From an uncultured Actinomycetes bacterium (GTDB taxonomy: Bacteria > Actinomycetota > Coriobacteriia > Coriobacteriales > Atopobiaceae): 64,000 nucleotides of DNA. The notes below the pieces were generated by a model, which ran no database searches, was not told where the DNA came from, and was given only the letters and a program-made list of their open reading frames with translations. The position numbers and the translations under genes are program-made. Positions 8,743 through 16,228 of the stretch are shown in pieces (position 1 is the first letter of the stretch; every line of letters starts with the position of its first letter). Where the stretch lies: NCBI GenBank assembly GCA_900314685.1, contig OMWE01000003.1:47045-111044 (forward strand). Direction: 5' to 3'.

Positions 8743-9591
8743 ATGTCCGACAAGAAGATCGTGCTCATCGACATCGACGGCACCCTCGTCGACTACGAGA
8801 ACAACCTGCCTGCCTCCGCGGTGGAGGCCATACACCTGGCGCAGGCCAACGGTCACAAGGTATACGCCTGCACCGGCCGCTCCAAGGCCGAGAACAAGCA
8901 GGAGATCTGGGACATCGGCCTGGACGGCATGATCGGTGGCAACGGCAACTACATCGAGAGCGGCGACACGGTGGTCTTCCACCAGCTCATCTCCCTGGAG
9001 GAGGAGAAGCGCGTGGTCGACTGGCTCAACGCGCGCGGCCTGTGCTTCTACCTCGAGTCCAACAACGGCCTCTTTGCCAGCGAGACCTTCGCAAAAGACG
9101 CTCTGCCCGCCTGCAAGGCCTACGCCTCCGGCAAGGGCGCCACGCAGGAGGAGCTCGACGCGATGGGCGATTCCACGGCCCTCTTCCACGGCATGATCGA
9201 GGGCGGCGAGCTCTACCGCGACGACGTCAACAAGATCAGCTTTGTGCTCAAGAGCTATCAGGACCACCTGGACTCCGCCGCCGAGTTCCCCAACCTCAAG
9301 GCCGGCACCTGGGGCGGCAAGGGCGAGCACGCGCTCTTCGGCGACCTGGGCGTCAAGGACATCACCAAGGCTTTCGCGGTCGGCAAGCTCTGCGAGTACC
9401 TGGGCTGGGACATCGCCGACACGATTGCCTTCGGCGACGCCAAGGTCGACATCCCCATGTTCGAGTGCTGCGGCGCCAGCTGCTGCATGGGCTCGGGCGG
9501 CGACGAGGCCAAGGAGGCGGCCGATTTCGTGACGACCGACGTCGACAAGGACGGCCTCATGAACGGCTTCAAGCACTTCGGCCTGATCTAG
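8743..9591 (+). CDS. Cof-type HAD-superfamily hydrolase
   Basis: A 282-residue HAD phosphatase, probably acting on a sugar phosphate or another small phosphorylated metabolite. Motif I is DIDGT with nucleophile Asp10 and Asp12; motif IV is FGDAKVDIPMFECCG near residue 228, typical of the Cof/YbiV subfamily with a C2 cap. GAAGGGA precedes the ATG at a normal distance. It is divergent from the GH1 gene and 122 bases upstream of the RpiR regulator gene. The substrate is unknown; proximity suggests a role around phosphorylated beta-glucoside catabolism. Confidence 0.85.
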   Translation: MSDKKIVLIDIDGTLVDYENNLPASAVEAIHLAQANGHKVYACTGRSKAENKQEIWDIGLDGMIGGNGNYIESGDTVVFHQLISLEEEKRVVDWLNARGLCFYLESNNGLFASETFAKDALPACKAYASGKGATQEELDAMGDSTALFHGMIEGGELYRDDVNKISFVLKSYQDHLDSAAEFPNLKAGTWGGKGEHALFGDLGVKDITKAFAVGKLCEYLGWDIADTIAFGDAKVDIPMFECCGASCCMGSGGDEAKEAADFVTTDVDKDGLMNGFKHFGLI

Positions 9592-9713
9592 CCGACAACC
9601 AGCAACCAAAGACGATGCCGCCGCAGGCCGTCATGGCTACGGCTGCGGAATAATCGTTCGACCTGCCCCCGTCGCCCATGCCCGTTGCCGGATAATGGGC
9701 GGCGGAGGTGCGT

Positions 9714-10583
9714 ATGGACAATTTTGAGAAGCTCCGCAGGGCAAAGGGACTGACGGCAAACGATCAGGCCATCGTCTCGTATGTGCTCGACCATCCTGAG
9801 GAGATCGCCCGTTTGTCTTCTCGGGAGCTGGGTAGGCGGACGCACACGTCGGCATCTTCCGTGATGAGAGTCTGCCGGCGGCTCGGGTTCGAGAGCTGGG
9901 AGGATTTCAAGTACAACATCGCGAGCGACCTCAAACGCGCTCCGGCGGGTACGACCGCGATGGCCCAGGGGGAACACGCCCTCTCCGCGAGCGCAAAAGT
10001 CGCCGAGCTCGAGTCCCTCGCCATCGCACGGACCCGCGAGTCGCTCAACCTGACCGCCCTACAGGAGGCGGCCGATCTCTTGCTTGCCGCGGACGCCATC
10101 GGCATCTGCGCAAAAGACACCAACGACACGATCGCCTCATACGCAGACATGCTGTGCTCGCTTGCGCATCGGGTGGCTCTGGTGCGCAACGCCAACGACC
10201 GCATCATCAGATATGCACAGGCCGCTGCCGCAGGGCACGTGGGGTTGTTCATCAGCCGCGGCGGCAACGACAAGACGTTGATAGCGGCGGCAAAGGCACT
10301 GACCTCCCGTGGTATCAAGACGATCGCGCTGACCACTGCCGTCGAGTCGCCCCTGGCGCGCGTGTGCGACGTCGTGCTCGGCTGCTACTACGGGGACCTG
10401 GCTACCTACGGCGAGGTTGTGTGGCACGTATCGACCCACTATGTGCTCAACACGCTCTTTACCATGCTCTTTGCTGACAACTACGAAGAAAACCGCAGCT
10501 TGGAGCAGGCACTCTACCGCATCGGCAATGGCGAGCTGTACAGCGAGAACGCCTGGGACGTCGATACGATGTCGCGGATGTGA
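9714..10583 (+). CDS. RpiR-family transcriptional regulator (HTH + SIS)
   Basis: A 289-residue regulator. Residues 1-77 are the HTH_6 domain, with SSRELGRRTHTSASSVMRVCRRLGFESWEDFK as the recognition helix region. Residues ~105-240 are an SIS domain (LFISRGGNDKTLIAAAKAL) that in this family senses phosphosugars. A GTG at 9708 is possible, but GGCGGAGG at 9701-9708 places the ATG at 9714 at a better distance. It sits between the HAD phosphatase and the IIB-ROK fusion and most likely controls this locus, with a sugar phosphate as effector. The target site is not proven. Confidence 0.88.
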   Translation: MDNFEKLRRAKGLTANDQAIVSYVLDHPEEIARLSSRELGRRTHTSASSVMRVCRRLGFESWEDFKYNIASDLKRAPAGTTAMAQGEHALSASAKVAELESLAIARTRESLNLTALQEAADLLLAADAIGICAKDTNDTIASYADMLCSLAHRVALVRNANDRIIRYAQAAAAGHVGLFISRGGNDKTLIAAAKALTSRGIKTIALTTAVESPLARVCDVVLGCYYGDLATYGEVVWHVSTHYVLNTLFTMLFADNYEENRSLEQALYRIGNGELYSENAWDVDTMSRM

Positions 10584-10684
10584 GCCTCGAGGATCTGCTC
10601 TTGCCGACACGGTGTCTCTATTGGCCTGCTGATGATGGTGACGGCATGGGGCGGCGGTTACGCTAGGGGAGGAGGGGAGAGACC

Positions 10685-12295
10685 ATGGCAGATGAAACAG
10701 CGGACAAGACTCCGGCCGAGGCCGCGGCGAGTTCTGGAGCCGAGGGCACGGCACAGGTTGCCGGCGAATCCACGGCCGAGACCAACGCGCGGCTCATTGC
10801 CGCCTACCACACGTTCATAGAGCGGCAACCCCACGACGGATATGAGCTGGTCACCGTCGACGAGGACACCTATGAGCTCAGGGCGGAGCACGCCGTGGCG
10901 CGCATATGTTTCTGGGATGAGATCGTCGAGGTCATGGTGCTCGGGGCCCAGAAGTACGACTACCCCTTCCACCTGCATTTCCAGCTGCGCGAGGACGACT
11001 GGGAGCACGCGCTCGACCTGTACGGCGAGCTGGTGGATGCGCTCATCGCACAGGACCACCACCACACGACGCGCGTGCTGGTGGTGTGCACATCCGGCAT
11101 GACCAGCTTTATGTTCGCGACCAAGATGGGGACCGTCGCCGGCGAGCTCGGACTGGACTACGAGTTTGCCGCCGTGCGCCTCGACAAGGTCTATCAGGAG
11201 GCCGTGTCCTACGACCTTATCCTGCTTGCGCCTCAGGCCGTCTACCTGCACGAGAAGCTGGCCGACGCGCTCCGCAAGCCGGTCGTGGATATTCCCGCGC
11301 GTGTCTTTGGCTCATACAACGCGATCGCCGGCATCGACCTCGTGCAGCACACGATCGAGGAGCTGGAGAAACCAAAGCCGGCAGAGCCTCCCGCTACGGT
11401 CCCGGGTGCGGGCGATAGCACCGAAGACGAGACTGCCGACGCCTGCGTCCTCGCCATCGTGGTGAAGCAGACCGCAGGCACGATCGAGATCGAGTGGCGG
11501 GTGTACGACAAGGGCGCGGTCGTTCTCCAGGAGCTCGTGACCAAGAGCGCCCCGATCGGCGGAGGCTCCCGCATCGGCGCGCAGTTCATCACGCCCTACG
11601 ACATCACCGACATCATCGACACGGCCCTTGCTCACGAGACCTACGGGAGGCGCATCGAAGTCATCGGCCTTGCCGTGATGGGTGCGGTCGACCACGGGGT
11701 CGTGTCGCTGCCCGGCACGATGATGGACGGCGCGGCTGCCGAATCGGATCTGTCGGCGCGCTACGGAAAGCCCGTCAAGGTCGTGAACAACGTCAACGCC
11801 GCCGCCCTGGGCTGGTACGGGCAGCAGGACGAGTACCAGACGGTCGTCTTCCACTCCCAGTCGCGCGGCATGCTCCTCGGGGGTCAGGGCATCGTGATCG
11901 ACGGCAAGCTCCATGAGGGGCTCTTCTCCCAGGCGGGGGAGCTGCAGAACTTCTACGGAACCCTACGGGAGGACGGGCTGTCGCTCTCCGATCCCTTCAG
12001 AAGCGAGCTATGGGATACCGACCGGCTGACGGAGCTCCTGGCCAAGATTTTTGCCGTCGACATCGGCGTCATCGCGCCGGAGGCAATCTGCGTGCGGTCC
12101 AAGCTCGCCTGCGAGGCCGAGGGTATCAGCCAGGCGCTTGCGCGCTACGTCCCCGTCGGGAAACAGCCCAAGATCATCATGGTGCCGCATTTCACCGAGT
12201 ACATCTTCCTCGGCGTGCGGACGCTCGCCGCAGAGAAGCTCAAGCAGGTCCGCTGGGAGCGCGTGCAGAGCTTCAATCTCTGGCAGTGGCGCTAG
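10685..12295 (+). CDS. Fusion of PTS IIB-like domain and degenerate ROK domain (putative sugar sensor)
   Basis: A 536-residue protein I do not recognise as a named family. Residues 1-30 are a low-complexity leader and ~31-125 an uncharacterised domain. Residues ~128-225 resemble a lactose/cellobiose PTS IIB domain, with LVVCTSGMTS placing Cys135 at the phospho-cysteine position. After a Pro-rich linker, residues ~253-536 resemble a ROK kinase fold, with GGQGIVIDGKLHEGLFSQAGEL. The ROK part lacks the DxGGT phosphate loop (KQTAGTIE in its place), has Asn in place of the catalytic Asp (VVNNVNAAALG) and lacks the zinc-binding cysteines, so kinase activity is unlikely. AGGAGGGGAGAGACC supports the start. 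Placed after an RpiR regulator, it may sense PTS phosphorylation state; this is inference. Confidence 0.7.
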   Translation: MADETADKTPAEAAASSGAEGTAQVAGESTAETNARLIAAYHTFIERQPHDGYELVTVDEDTYELRAEHAVARICFWDEIVEVMVLGAQKYDYPFHLHFQLREDDWEHALDLYGELVDALIAQDHHHTTRVLVVCTSGMTSFMFATKMGTVAGELGLDYEFAAVRLDKVYQEAVSYDLILLAPQAVYLHEKLADALRKPVVDIPARVFGSYNAIAGIDLVQHTIEELEKPKPAEPPATVPGAGDSTEDETADACVLAIVVKQTAGTIEIEWRVYDKGAVVLQELVTKSAPIGGGSRIGAQFITPYDITDIIDTALAHETYGRRIEVIGLAVMGAVDHGVVSLPGTMMDGAAAESDLSARYGKPVKVVNNVNAAALGWYGQQDEYQTVVFHSQSRGMLLGGQGIVIDGKLHEGLFSQAGELQNFYGTLREDGLSLSDPFRSELWDTDRLTELLAKIFAVDIGVIAPEAICVRSKLACEAEGISQALARYVPVGKQPKIIMVPHFTEYIFLGVRTLAAEKLKQVRWERVQSFNLWQWR

Positions 12296-12354
12296 CAGGG
12301 GCTGTAGATATATAAATAGCTGCGATACAAATAACCGCGATCAGGGTGGACGAC

Positions 12355-12900
12355 ATGGCAATCCTCTTGGTGAACGGCAGCCCGCATCGCGACGGGGAGA
12401 CCAAACGCGCGCTGCGCATCGTGGAAGAAGCGCTCATAGGGGACGGGTGCGAGACCGTCTGGGTCGAGCTCGGTACTGGCCCCGTGCGCGGCTGCGTCTG
12501 CTGCCTGCGGTGCACTGAGACCGCGCGCTGCGCCTTTGACGACGACATCGCCAACGACCTGATCGACGCCATGGCGGCGGCCGACGGCGTGGTGATGGGC
12601 GCGCCGACCTATTTCGGCAGCATCAACGGCGCCTTTGCCGCTGTGCTCGACCGCGTCTTTTATGCGGGAAGCCGCCACCGGCGCCTCTTCGACGGGATAC
12701 CGGCGGCGGGGGTCGCGGTGGCGCACCGCGCGGGCTCGCTGAGCGCGCTCGACCGGCTCAACCACTATTTCACCTATGCCGGCATGCCCGTCGTCTCGGG
12801 CATCTACTGGAGCTCGCTTCTTCACGGGGCGGACGACCGCTTCGGACCCAAGATCCTGACGGAGCTGGGGCACCGCATGGCGCGGGCATCGGCGCGGTAG
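12355..12900 (+). CDS. NADPH-dependent FMN reductase / iron-sulfur flavoprotein-like
   Basis: A 181-residue flavodoxin-fold protein. LVNGSPHRDGETKRAL is the FMN phosphate loop. GCVCCLRC...RCAFDDD resembles the cysteine cluster of iron-sulfur flavoproteins and related reductases. GAPTYFGSINGAFAAVLDR is the second flavin contact. It likely transfers electrons from NAD(P)H to a quinone, ferric or other acceptor; the partner is unknown. A GTG at 12346 opens the frame, but AGGGTGG at 12344-12350 fits the ATG at 12355. It lies 59 bases after the fusion gene, possibly in the same transcript. Confidence 0.82.
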   Translation: MAILLVNGSPHRDGETKRALRIVEEALIGDGCETVWVELGTGPVRGCVCCLRCTETARCAFDDDIANDLIDAMAAADGVVMGAPTYFGSINGAFAAVLDRVFYAGSRHRRLFDGIPAAGVAVAHRAGSLSALDRLNHYFTYAGMPVVSGIYWSSLLHGADDRFGPKILTELGHRMARASAR

Positions 12901-12987
12901 ACCGTGCCTTTCGTGGCGCGGGCGTCGGCGCGGAGGCAAGGCTAGCCATATAATTGGGGAAATCGCAACCTGCTGGAGGAGGGGCTT

Positions 12988-13917
12988 ATGGCGGCGGTCA
13001 CGACCCTGTTTCCCGTGTTGTTCATGCTCATACTCGGTTTCGTCTCAAAGCGGCGCGGCTGGGTCGCCGACGAGCAGAAGTCGGGTGTGAGCGGCGTCGT
13101 CTTCAAGGTGCTCTTCCCGATCATGATCTTCAACCTGGCGGCGACGGCGGAGATCGACTCGAGCAAGATCGCAGTCGTCGGGTTTGCCTTTGCAGTCTAT
13201 ATCGCGGGTATTTTCCTCGGGCGACTCGTGTCGCCCTTCACGGGCAAGAAGTACGCGAAGTTCTCACCGTACCTGCTCTCGTCGGAGGAGGGTGGCAGCG
13301 TAGCCCTGCCGCTGTACCTCTCCATCGTCGGCCAGTCCAGCAACACGGTCTTCTTTGACCTTGCCGGTACCGCCGCCTGCTTCATCGTGATCCCGATCAT
13401 GGTGGCGCGCGAGGGCTCCAAGGGCGCCTCGGGCAAGGACATCCTGCTGTCTGTCGTCACCAACTCCTTCATCGTCGCGGTGACGTTGGGCCTCGTCGTG
13501 AACCTGAGCGGCCTCTACGGCGCACTGATCGCCTCGCCCTTCGGTGAGATGTATACCAAGACCGCAACAATGGCCACACAGTCCATCGGACCGATGATCC
13601 TCTACTGCCTGGGCTATGATTTCAAGATCGACCGCGAGACCATCGCTCCGCTCGCCAAGCTCGCCCTGGTCAAGACGGTCTACTTCGGCATCGTCATCGG
13701 CCTTTTCTTCCTGCTCTTCCCTGCGCTCATGGCCGACAGGATCTTTATGATGGCCGTCATCATCTATCTCATGTCGCCTTCGGGCGCGGGTCTGGTGCCT
13801 GTCATCTCGCCGCTCTTCAAGGATGAGGACGACGCGGCGTTTGCCTCGGCATTCATTCCGCTCTATCTGGTGATCACGCTCATCGTATATACCTGCGTCG
13901 TCATCTTCATAGCTTAG
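12988..13917 (+). CDS. AEC-family transporter
   Basis: A 309-residue integral membrane protein with about ten hydrophobic segments and the auxin-efflux-carrier (Mem_trans) layout: two halves, a conserved GFVSKRRGW after helix 1 and a central EEGGSVALPLY region. Bacterial members move malate, other organic acids or amino acids; the substrate here cannot be assigned. GGAGGAGGGGCTT directly precedes the ATG. Flanked by a flavin reductase and a ROK kinase on the same strand, with gaps of 87 and 115 bases. Confidence 0.85.
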   Translation: MAAVTTLFPVLFMLILGFVSKRRGWVADEQKSGVSGVVFKVLFPIMIFNLAATAEIDSSKIAVVGFAFAVYIAGIFLGRLVSPFTGKKYAKFSPYLLSSEEGGSVALPLYLSIVGQSSNTVFFDLAGTAACFIVIPIMVAREGSKGASGKDILLSVVTNSFIVAVTLGLVVNLSGLYGALIASPFGEMYTKTATMATQSIGPMILYCLGYDFKIDRETIAPLAKLALVKTVYFGIVIGLFFLLFPALMADRIFMMAVIIYLMSPSGAGLVPVISPLFKDEDDAAFASAFIPLYLVITLIVYTCVVIFIA

Positions 13918-14032
13918 CGGGGTGCCGGCAGCCTCACGTTTGTGCGCTTCCGTCACATCGCCTCAGGCACACAAGCCCTCTCAATCATCCGAGTCACTCC
14001 CAACCATCCGATTCGTCACAAAGGACCACACC

Positions 14033-14953
14033 ATGGAATATCTCGTATTCGATGTCAGCGGCACCACCGTCAAGTCCGCCATCATGGGTGCCGACGGAGC
14101 CATCTTCCAAGAAGACAAACACCCCGTGCCCGCTGCCGAGACGGGATCCTACGAGGATTTCTTGCAGGTGCTCAAGGATGCCTATACCCAGTACGCGGTC
14201 CCCGTGGACGGCATTGCCGTCAGCTTGCCAGGACGCATCGACTCCGAGCACGGTGTGGTCATCACCCCGGGTGCCCTCAAGTACAACCGCGGCCGTCACC
14301 TCGCGGAAGACATCCGTGCGCAGGTCGCGGACCTGCCGACCGTGATCGTCAACGACGGTAAGGCCGCCGCGGCGGGGGAGTATTGGCAGGGCAACCTCGC
14401 GGGTACGACCTGCGGCGTCGTGATGCTGCTGGGCACGGGTATCGCCGGCGGCATCGTGATGAGCGGCCGGGTCTGGGAAGGTGCGGGTTCCTTCGCGGGC
14501 GAGTTCTCCTACGTGTACGAGCGCCCGGCCATGCGTAGCGAGGCGGACCACCGCTGGGTCGACAGCGCCTCCATACCCGGTCTCATCACCTATGTGAGCA
14601 GGCGTACGGGCATGAAGGAACGTCTTCTCGACGGCAAGAAGATCTTCCAGATGATCGGGAGCGGCAACGACTACGCGCTCGCCGGCCTGAAGGACATGAC
14701 CGACTACATTGCGTACATGATCTTTGACACCGCCTGCATACTCGACCCGGACAAGGTCCTGTTGGGTGGCAGCATCGCAGGAGAGCCTCTCATCCTCCAG
14801 CTGGTGCAGGAGGAGCTCGATCGCATCTACGGCCTGGCGTCCGAGGACCTGCCGCGCGTGCAGGTGGATATCTGCAAGCATCCCGGTGAGGCCAGCCTCA
14901 TCGGTGCGGAGTACGTCCTGCTCCAGCGCTATTCGGAGCCGGTGTCCGCCTGA
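14033..14953 (+). CDS. ROK-family sugar kinase (zinc-motif-less)
   Basis: A 306-residue ROK protein, probably an ATP-dependent sugar kinase. The phosphate loop is FDVSGTTVK, a variant of DxGGT, and the catalytic Asp is kept in VNDGKAAAAGEYW. LLGTGIAGGIVMSGRVWEG is the usual ROK core. The typical GH-x11-CxCGxxGC zinc motif is absent: after AGEFSYVYE the cysteines are missing, as in some NagK-like or ManNAc-kinase-like subgroups. AAAGGA at 14019-14024 supports the ATG at 14033. The last 25 bases overlap the convergent dtxR-like gene. No DNA-binding domain is present, so it is a kinase rather than a repressor. Confidence 0.85.
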   Translation: MEYLVFDVSGTTVKSAIMGADGAIFQEDKHPVPAAETGSYEDFLQVLKDAYTQYAVPVDGIAVSLPGRIDSEHGVVITPGALKYNRGRHLAEDIRAQVADLPTVIVNDGKAAAAGEYWQGNLAGTTCGVVMLLGTGIAGGIVMSGRVWEGAGSFAGEFSYVYERPAMRSEADHRWVDSASIPGLITYVSRRTGMKERLLDGKKIFQMIGSGNDYALAGLKDMTDYIAYMIFDTACILDPDKVLLGGSIAGEPLILQLVQEELDRIYGLASEDLPRVQVDICKHPGEASLIGAEYVLLQRYSEPVSA

Positions 14954-15354
14954 TTCGAAGATGCGCCATCCTCGGGCAGCACGCCGGTCATCGCATGGCG
15001 GCAGAGCGCCTCAAAGGTCTCCTCGCTGATGTCGTGCTCGATCAGGCAGGCGTCCTCGGCCGCGATTCTGGGGTCGACGCCGAGCGACGTAAAGAACTTG
15101 GTCAGCGTCTTGTGGCGTGTATAAATCTTCTGCGCGATTTCCTCGCCGCTCTCAGTGAGGAAGATGAAATTGGAGTGATTGAGCTCGATGTAGCCGTCCT
15201 GGCGGAGATGCTTGACGGCGGTGCTCACGCTGGGCTTTGAGACTCCCAGGTCTTCCGCGACATCGACGGCACGGATATAGCCGTTCTCCTCGCGGAGTTT
15301 GAGCATGGACTCGAGGTAGTCCTCGGATGATTTGCCGATGCCGCGCTTGTTCAT
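14929..15354 (-). CDS. DtxR/MntR-family metal-dependent regulator, likely iron-responsive
   Basis: A 141-residue regulator with an N-terminal winged helix (VAEDLGVSKPSVSTAVKHL) and a dimerisation/metal domain, without the C-terminal SH3-like domain; MntR has the same length. Metal ligands align with MntR at +4: Asp12, Glu15, His81, Glu106 and His107. Cys103 replaces MntR Glu99, as Cys102 does in iron-sensing DtxR. This and the adjacent feo genes suggest Fe(II) sensing. GGAGATGA precedes the ATG at 15354. A 5-N8-5 inverted site lies 19-36 bases upstream, suggesting autoregulation. It is divergent from feoA and overlaps the ROK kinase gene tail-to-tail. Confidence 0.9.
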   Translation of the reverse strand: MNKRGIGKSSEDYLESMLKLREENGYIRAVDVAEDLGVSKPSVSTAVKHLRQDGYIELNHSNFIFLTESGEEIAQKIYTRHKTLTKFFTSLGVDPRIAAEDACLIEHDISEETFEALCRHAMTGVLPEDGASSNQADTGSE

Positions 15355-15372
15355 AGTTCATCTCCGTACTGA

Positions 15373-15390
15373 AGTTAGTGTTTCATAACA
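15373..15390. promoter_or_regulatory. Candidate DtxR-type operator upstream of the regulator gene
   Basis: AGTTA (15373-15377), eight bases, TAACA (15386-15390). The same 5-N8-5 layout recurs in front of feoA (15543-15564) and the 31-codon ORF (26155-26172). It lies 19 bases upstream of the regulator start codon, where binding would block transcription. Confidence 0.6.
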
Positions 15391-15505
15391 ACCGTTCAAC
15401 ATTGTACCCATTTCTAGAAAATATTCTCCCCATGTGAGTGAAGGGCGAAGGGCGGCTCGCGCGGTGGAATAACGTTACAGAAAGCCGCAACTTTCAGATA
15501 GAAGG

Positions 15506-15533
15506 TTGACCTCATAACGATTAGTGCTATCTT
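15506..15533 (+). promoter_or_regulatory. Predicted promoter of the feo operon
   Basis: TTGACC at 15506-15511 and TATCTT at 15528-15533 are separated by 16 bases, 58 bases before the first feoA start. Candidate metal-regulator sites overlap the -10 element and follow it. Confidence 0.55.
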
Positions 15534-15564
15534 ACTTGAAATGTAGTTAGAGAGAAATAACTAC
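15519..15564. promoter_or_regulatory. Two tandem candidate metal-regulator operators before feoA
   Basis: The distal site GATTA-N8-TTACT (15519-15536) is a weaker match that overlaps the -10 box. The proximal site GTAGTTA-N8-TAACTAC (15543-15564) is a perfect 7-bp inverted repeat with an 8-base centre, at the expected transcription start. Both share the layout found before the DtxR-like gene and at 26155. Repression of feo by the metal-loaded regulator is the simplest reading. Confidence 0.6.
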
Positions 15565-15590
15565 CGTTAGCGATTAGAAAGGTCCGTGAT

Positions 15591-15887
15591 ATGGAGGCTG
15601 CAATCGAGATGGGTGCTGTCAACAGCGCGGCTCAGGCCACCGCGGGTGGTGCCAGCGTGAGCAGGGGCGGCCAGCTTCCGCTCAACCTCGTACATGAGGG
15701 GGAGACCGTGCAGGTCGTCAAACTGCACGGCAATCAGGAGACCAAGCAGCACCTGGGCACACTCGGCTTTGTCGAGGGCGCCGAGGTCAAGGTCGTGTCG
15801 CACGCCGCCTCGGGCGTGATCGTCAAGGTCAAGGGTGCCAACATCGCGATCGACGAGAGCATGGCCCGCAAGATCACGACCTGCTAA
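15591..15887 (+). CDS. feoA: FeoA-domain protein (first copy)
   Basis: A 98-residue protein with a ~25-residue Ala/Gly-rich leader and one FeoA SH3-like domain (NLVHEGETVQVVKLHGNQETKQHLGTLGFVEGAEVKVV). FeoA is a small cytosolic partner of the FeoB ferrous iron permease. GAAAGGTCCGTGAT precedes the ATG. First gene of the feo operon, behind the predicted metal-regulated promoter and followed after 39 bases by a second FeoA. Having two FeoA proteins is common in anaerobes; whether both bind FeoB is unknown. Confidence 0.92.
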   Translation: MEAAIEMGAVNSAAQATAGGASVSRGGQLPLNLVHEGETVQVVKLHGNQETKQHLGTLGFVEGAEVKVVSHAASGVIVKVKGANIAIDESMARKITTC

Positions 15888-15926
15888 CCAATCAGGGTAT
15901 CCACTCGGGAAGAGAGAAGGAGAGAT

Positions 15927-16148
15927 ATGGCAACACTGCGAGACATCAAGGTCGGCCAGGACGCCACCGTGACCAAGCTCACGGGCACCGGTGCGCTCAA
16001 GCGCCGCATCATGGACATGGGCCTCACCAAGGGCACCCGCGTCCATGTGTCCAAGGTCGCGCCGCTCGGCGACCCCATCGAGGTCACCGTGCGCGGCTAC
16101 GAGCTCAGCCTCCGCAAGGACGAGGCCGCCAGCATCGAGGTCGCGTAA
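15927..16148 (+). CDS. feoA: FeoA-domain protein (second copy)
   Basis: A 73-residue protein consisting only of a FeoA domain: DIKVGQDATVTKL, then LKRRIMDMGLTKGTRVHV, the most conserved part, and ELSLRKDEAASIEV at the end. A strong AGAAGGAGAG lies just before the ATG. It sits between the first FeoA and FeoB and is closer to the classical E. coli FeoA in length than the first copy, so it is the better candidate for the direct FeoB partner. Confidence 0.94.
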   Translation: MATLRDIKVGQDATVTKLTGTGALKRRIMDMGLTKGTRVHVSKVAPLGDPIEVTVRGYELSLRKDEAASIEVA

Positions 16149-16228
16149 AGCGGGACGGGCAACAAGGCAACGCCGCGTGCCAGCAACCGCGGCAGCGCAG
16201 CCAAGCGCAGCAACAAGAAAGGTTTGGA

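Noticed and set aside
10685..12295. Active ROK glucokinase
   Set aside because: DxGGT, the catalytic Asp and the zinc motif are all absent or altered.
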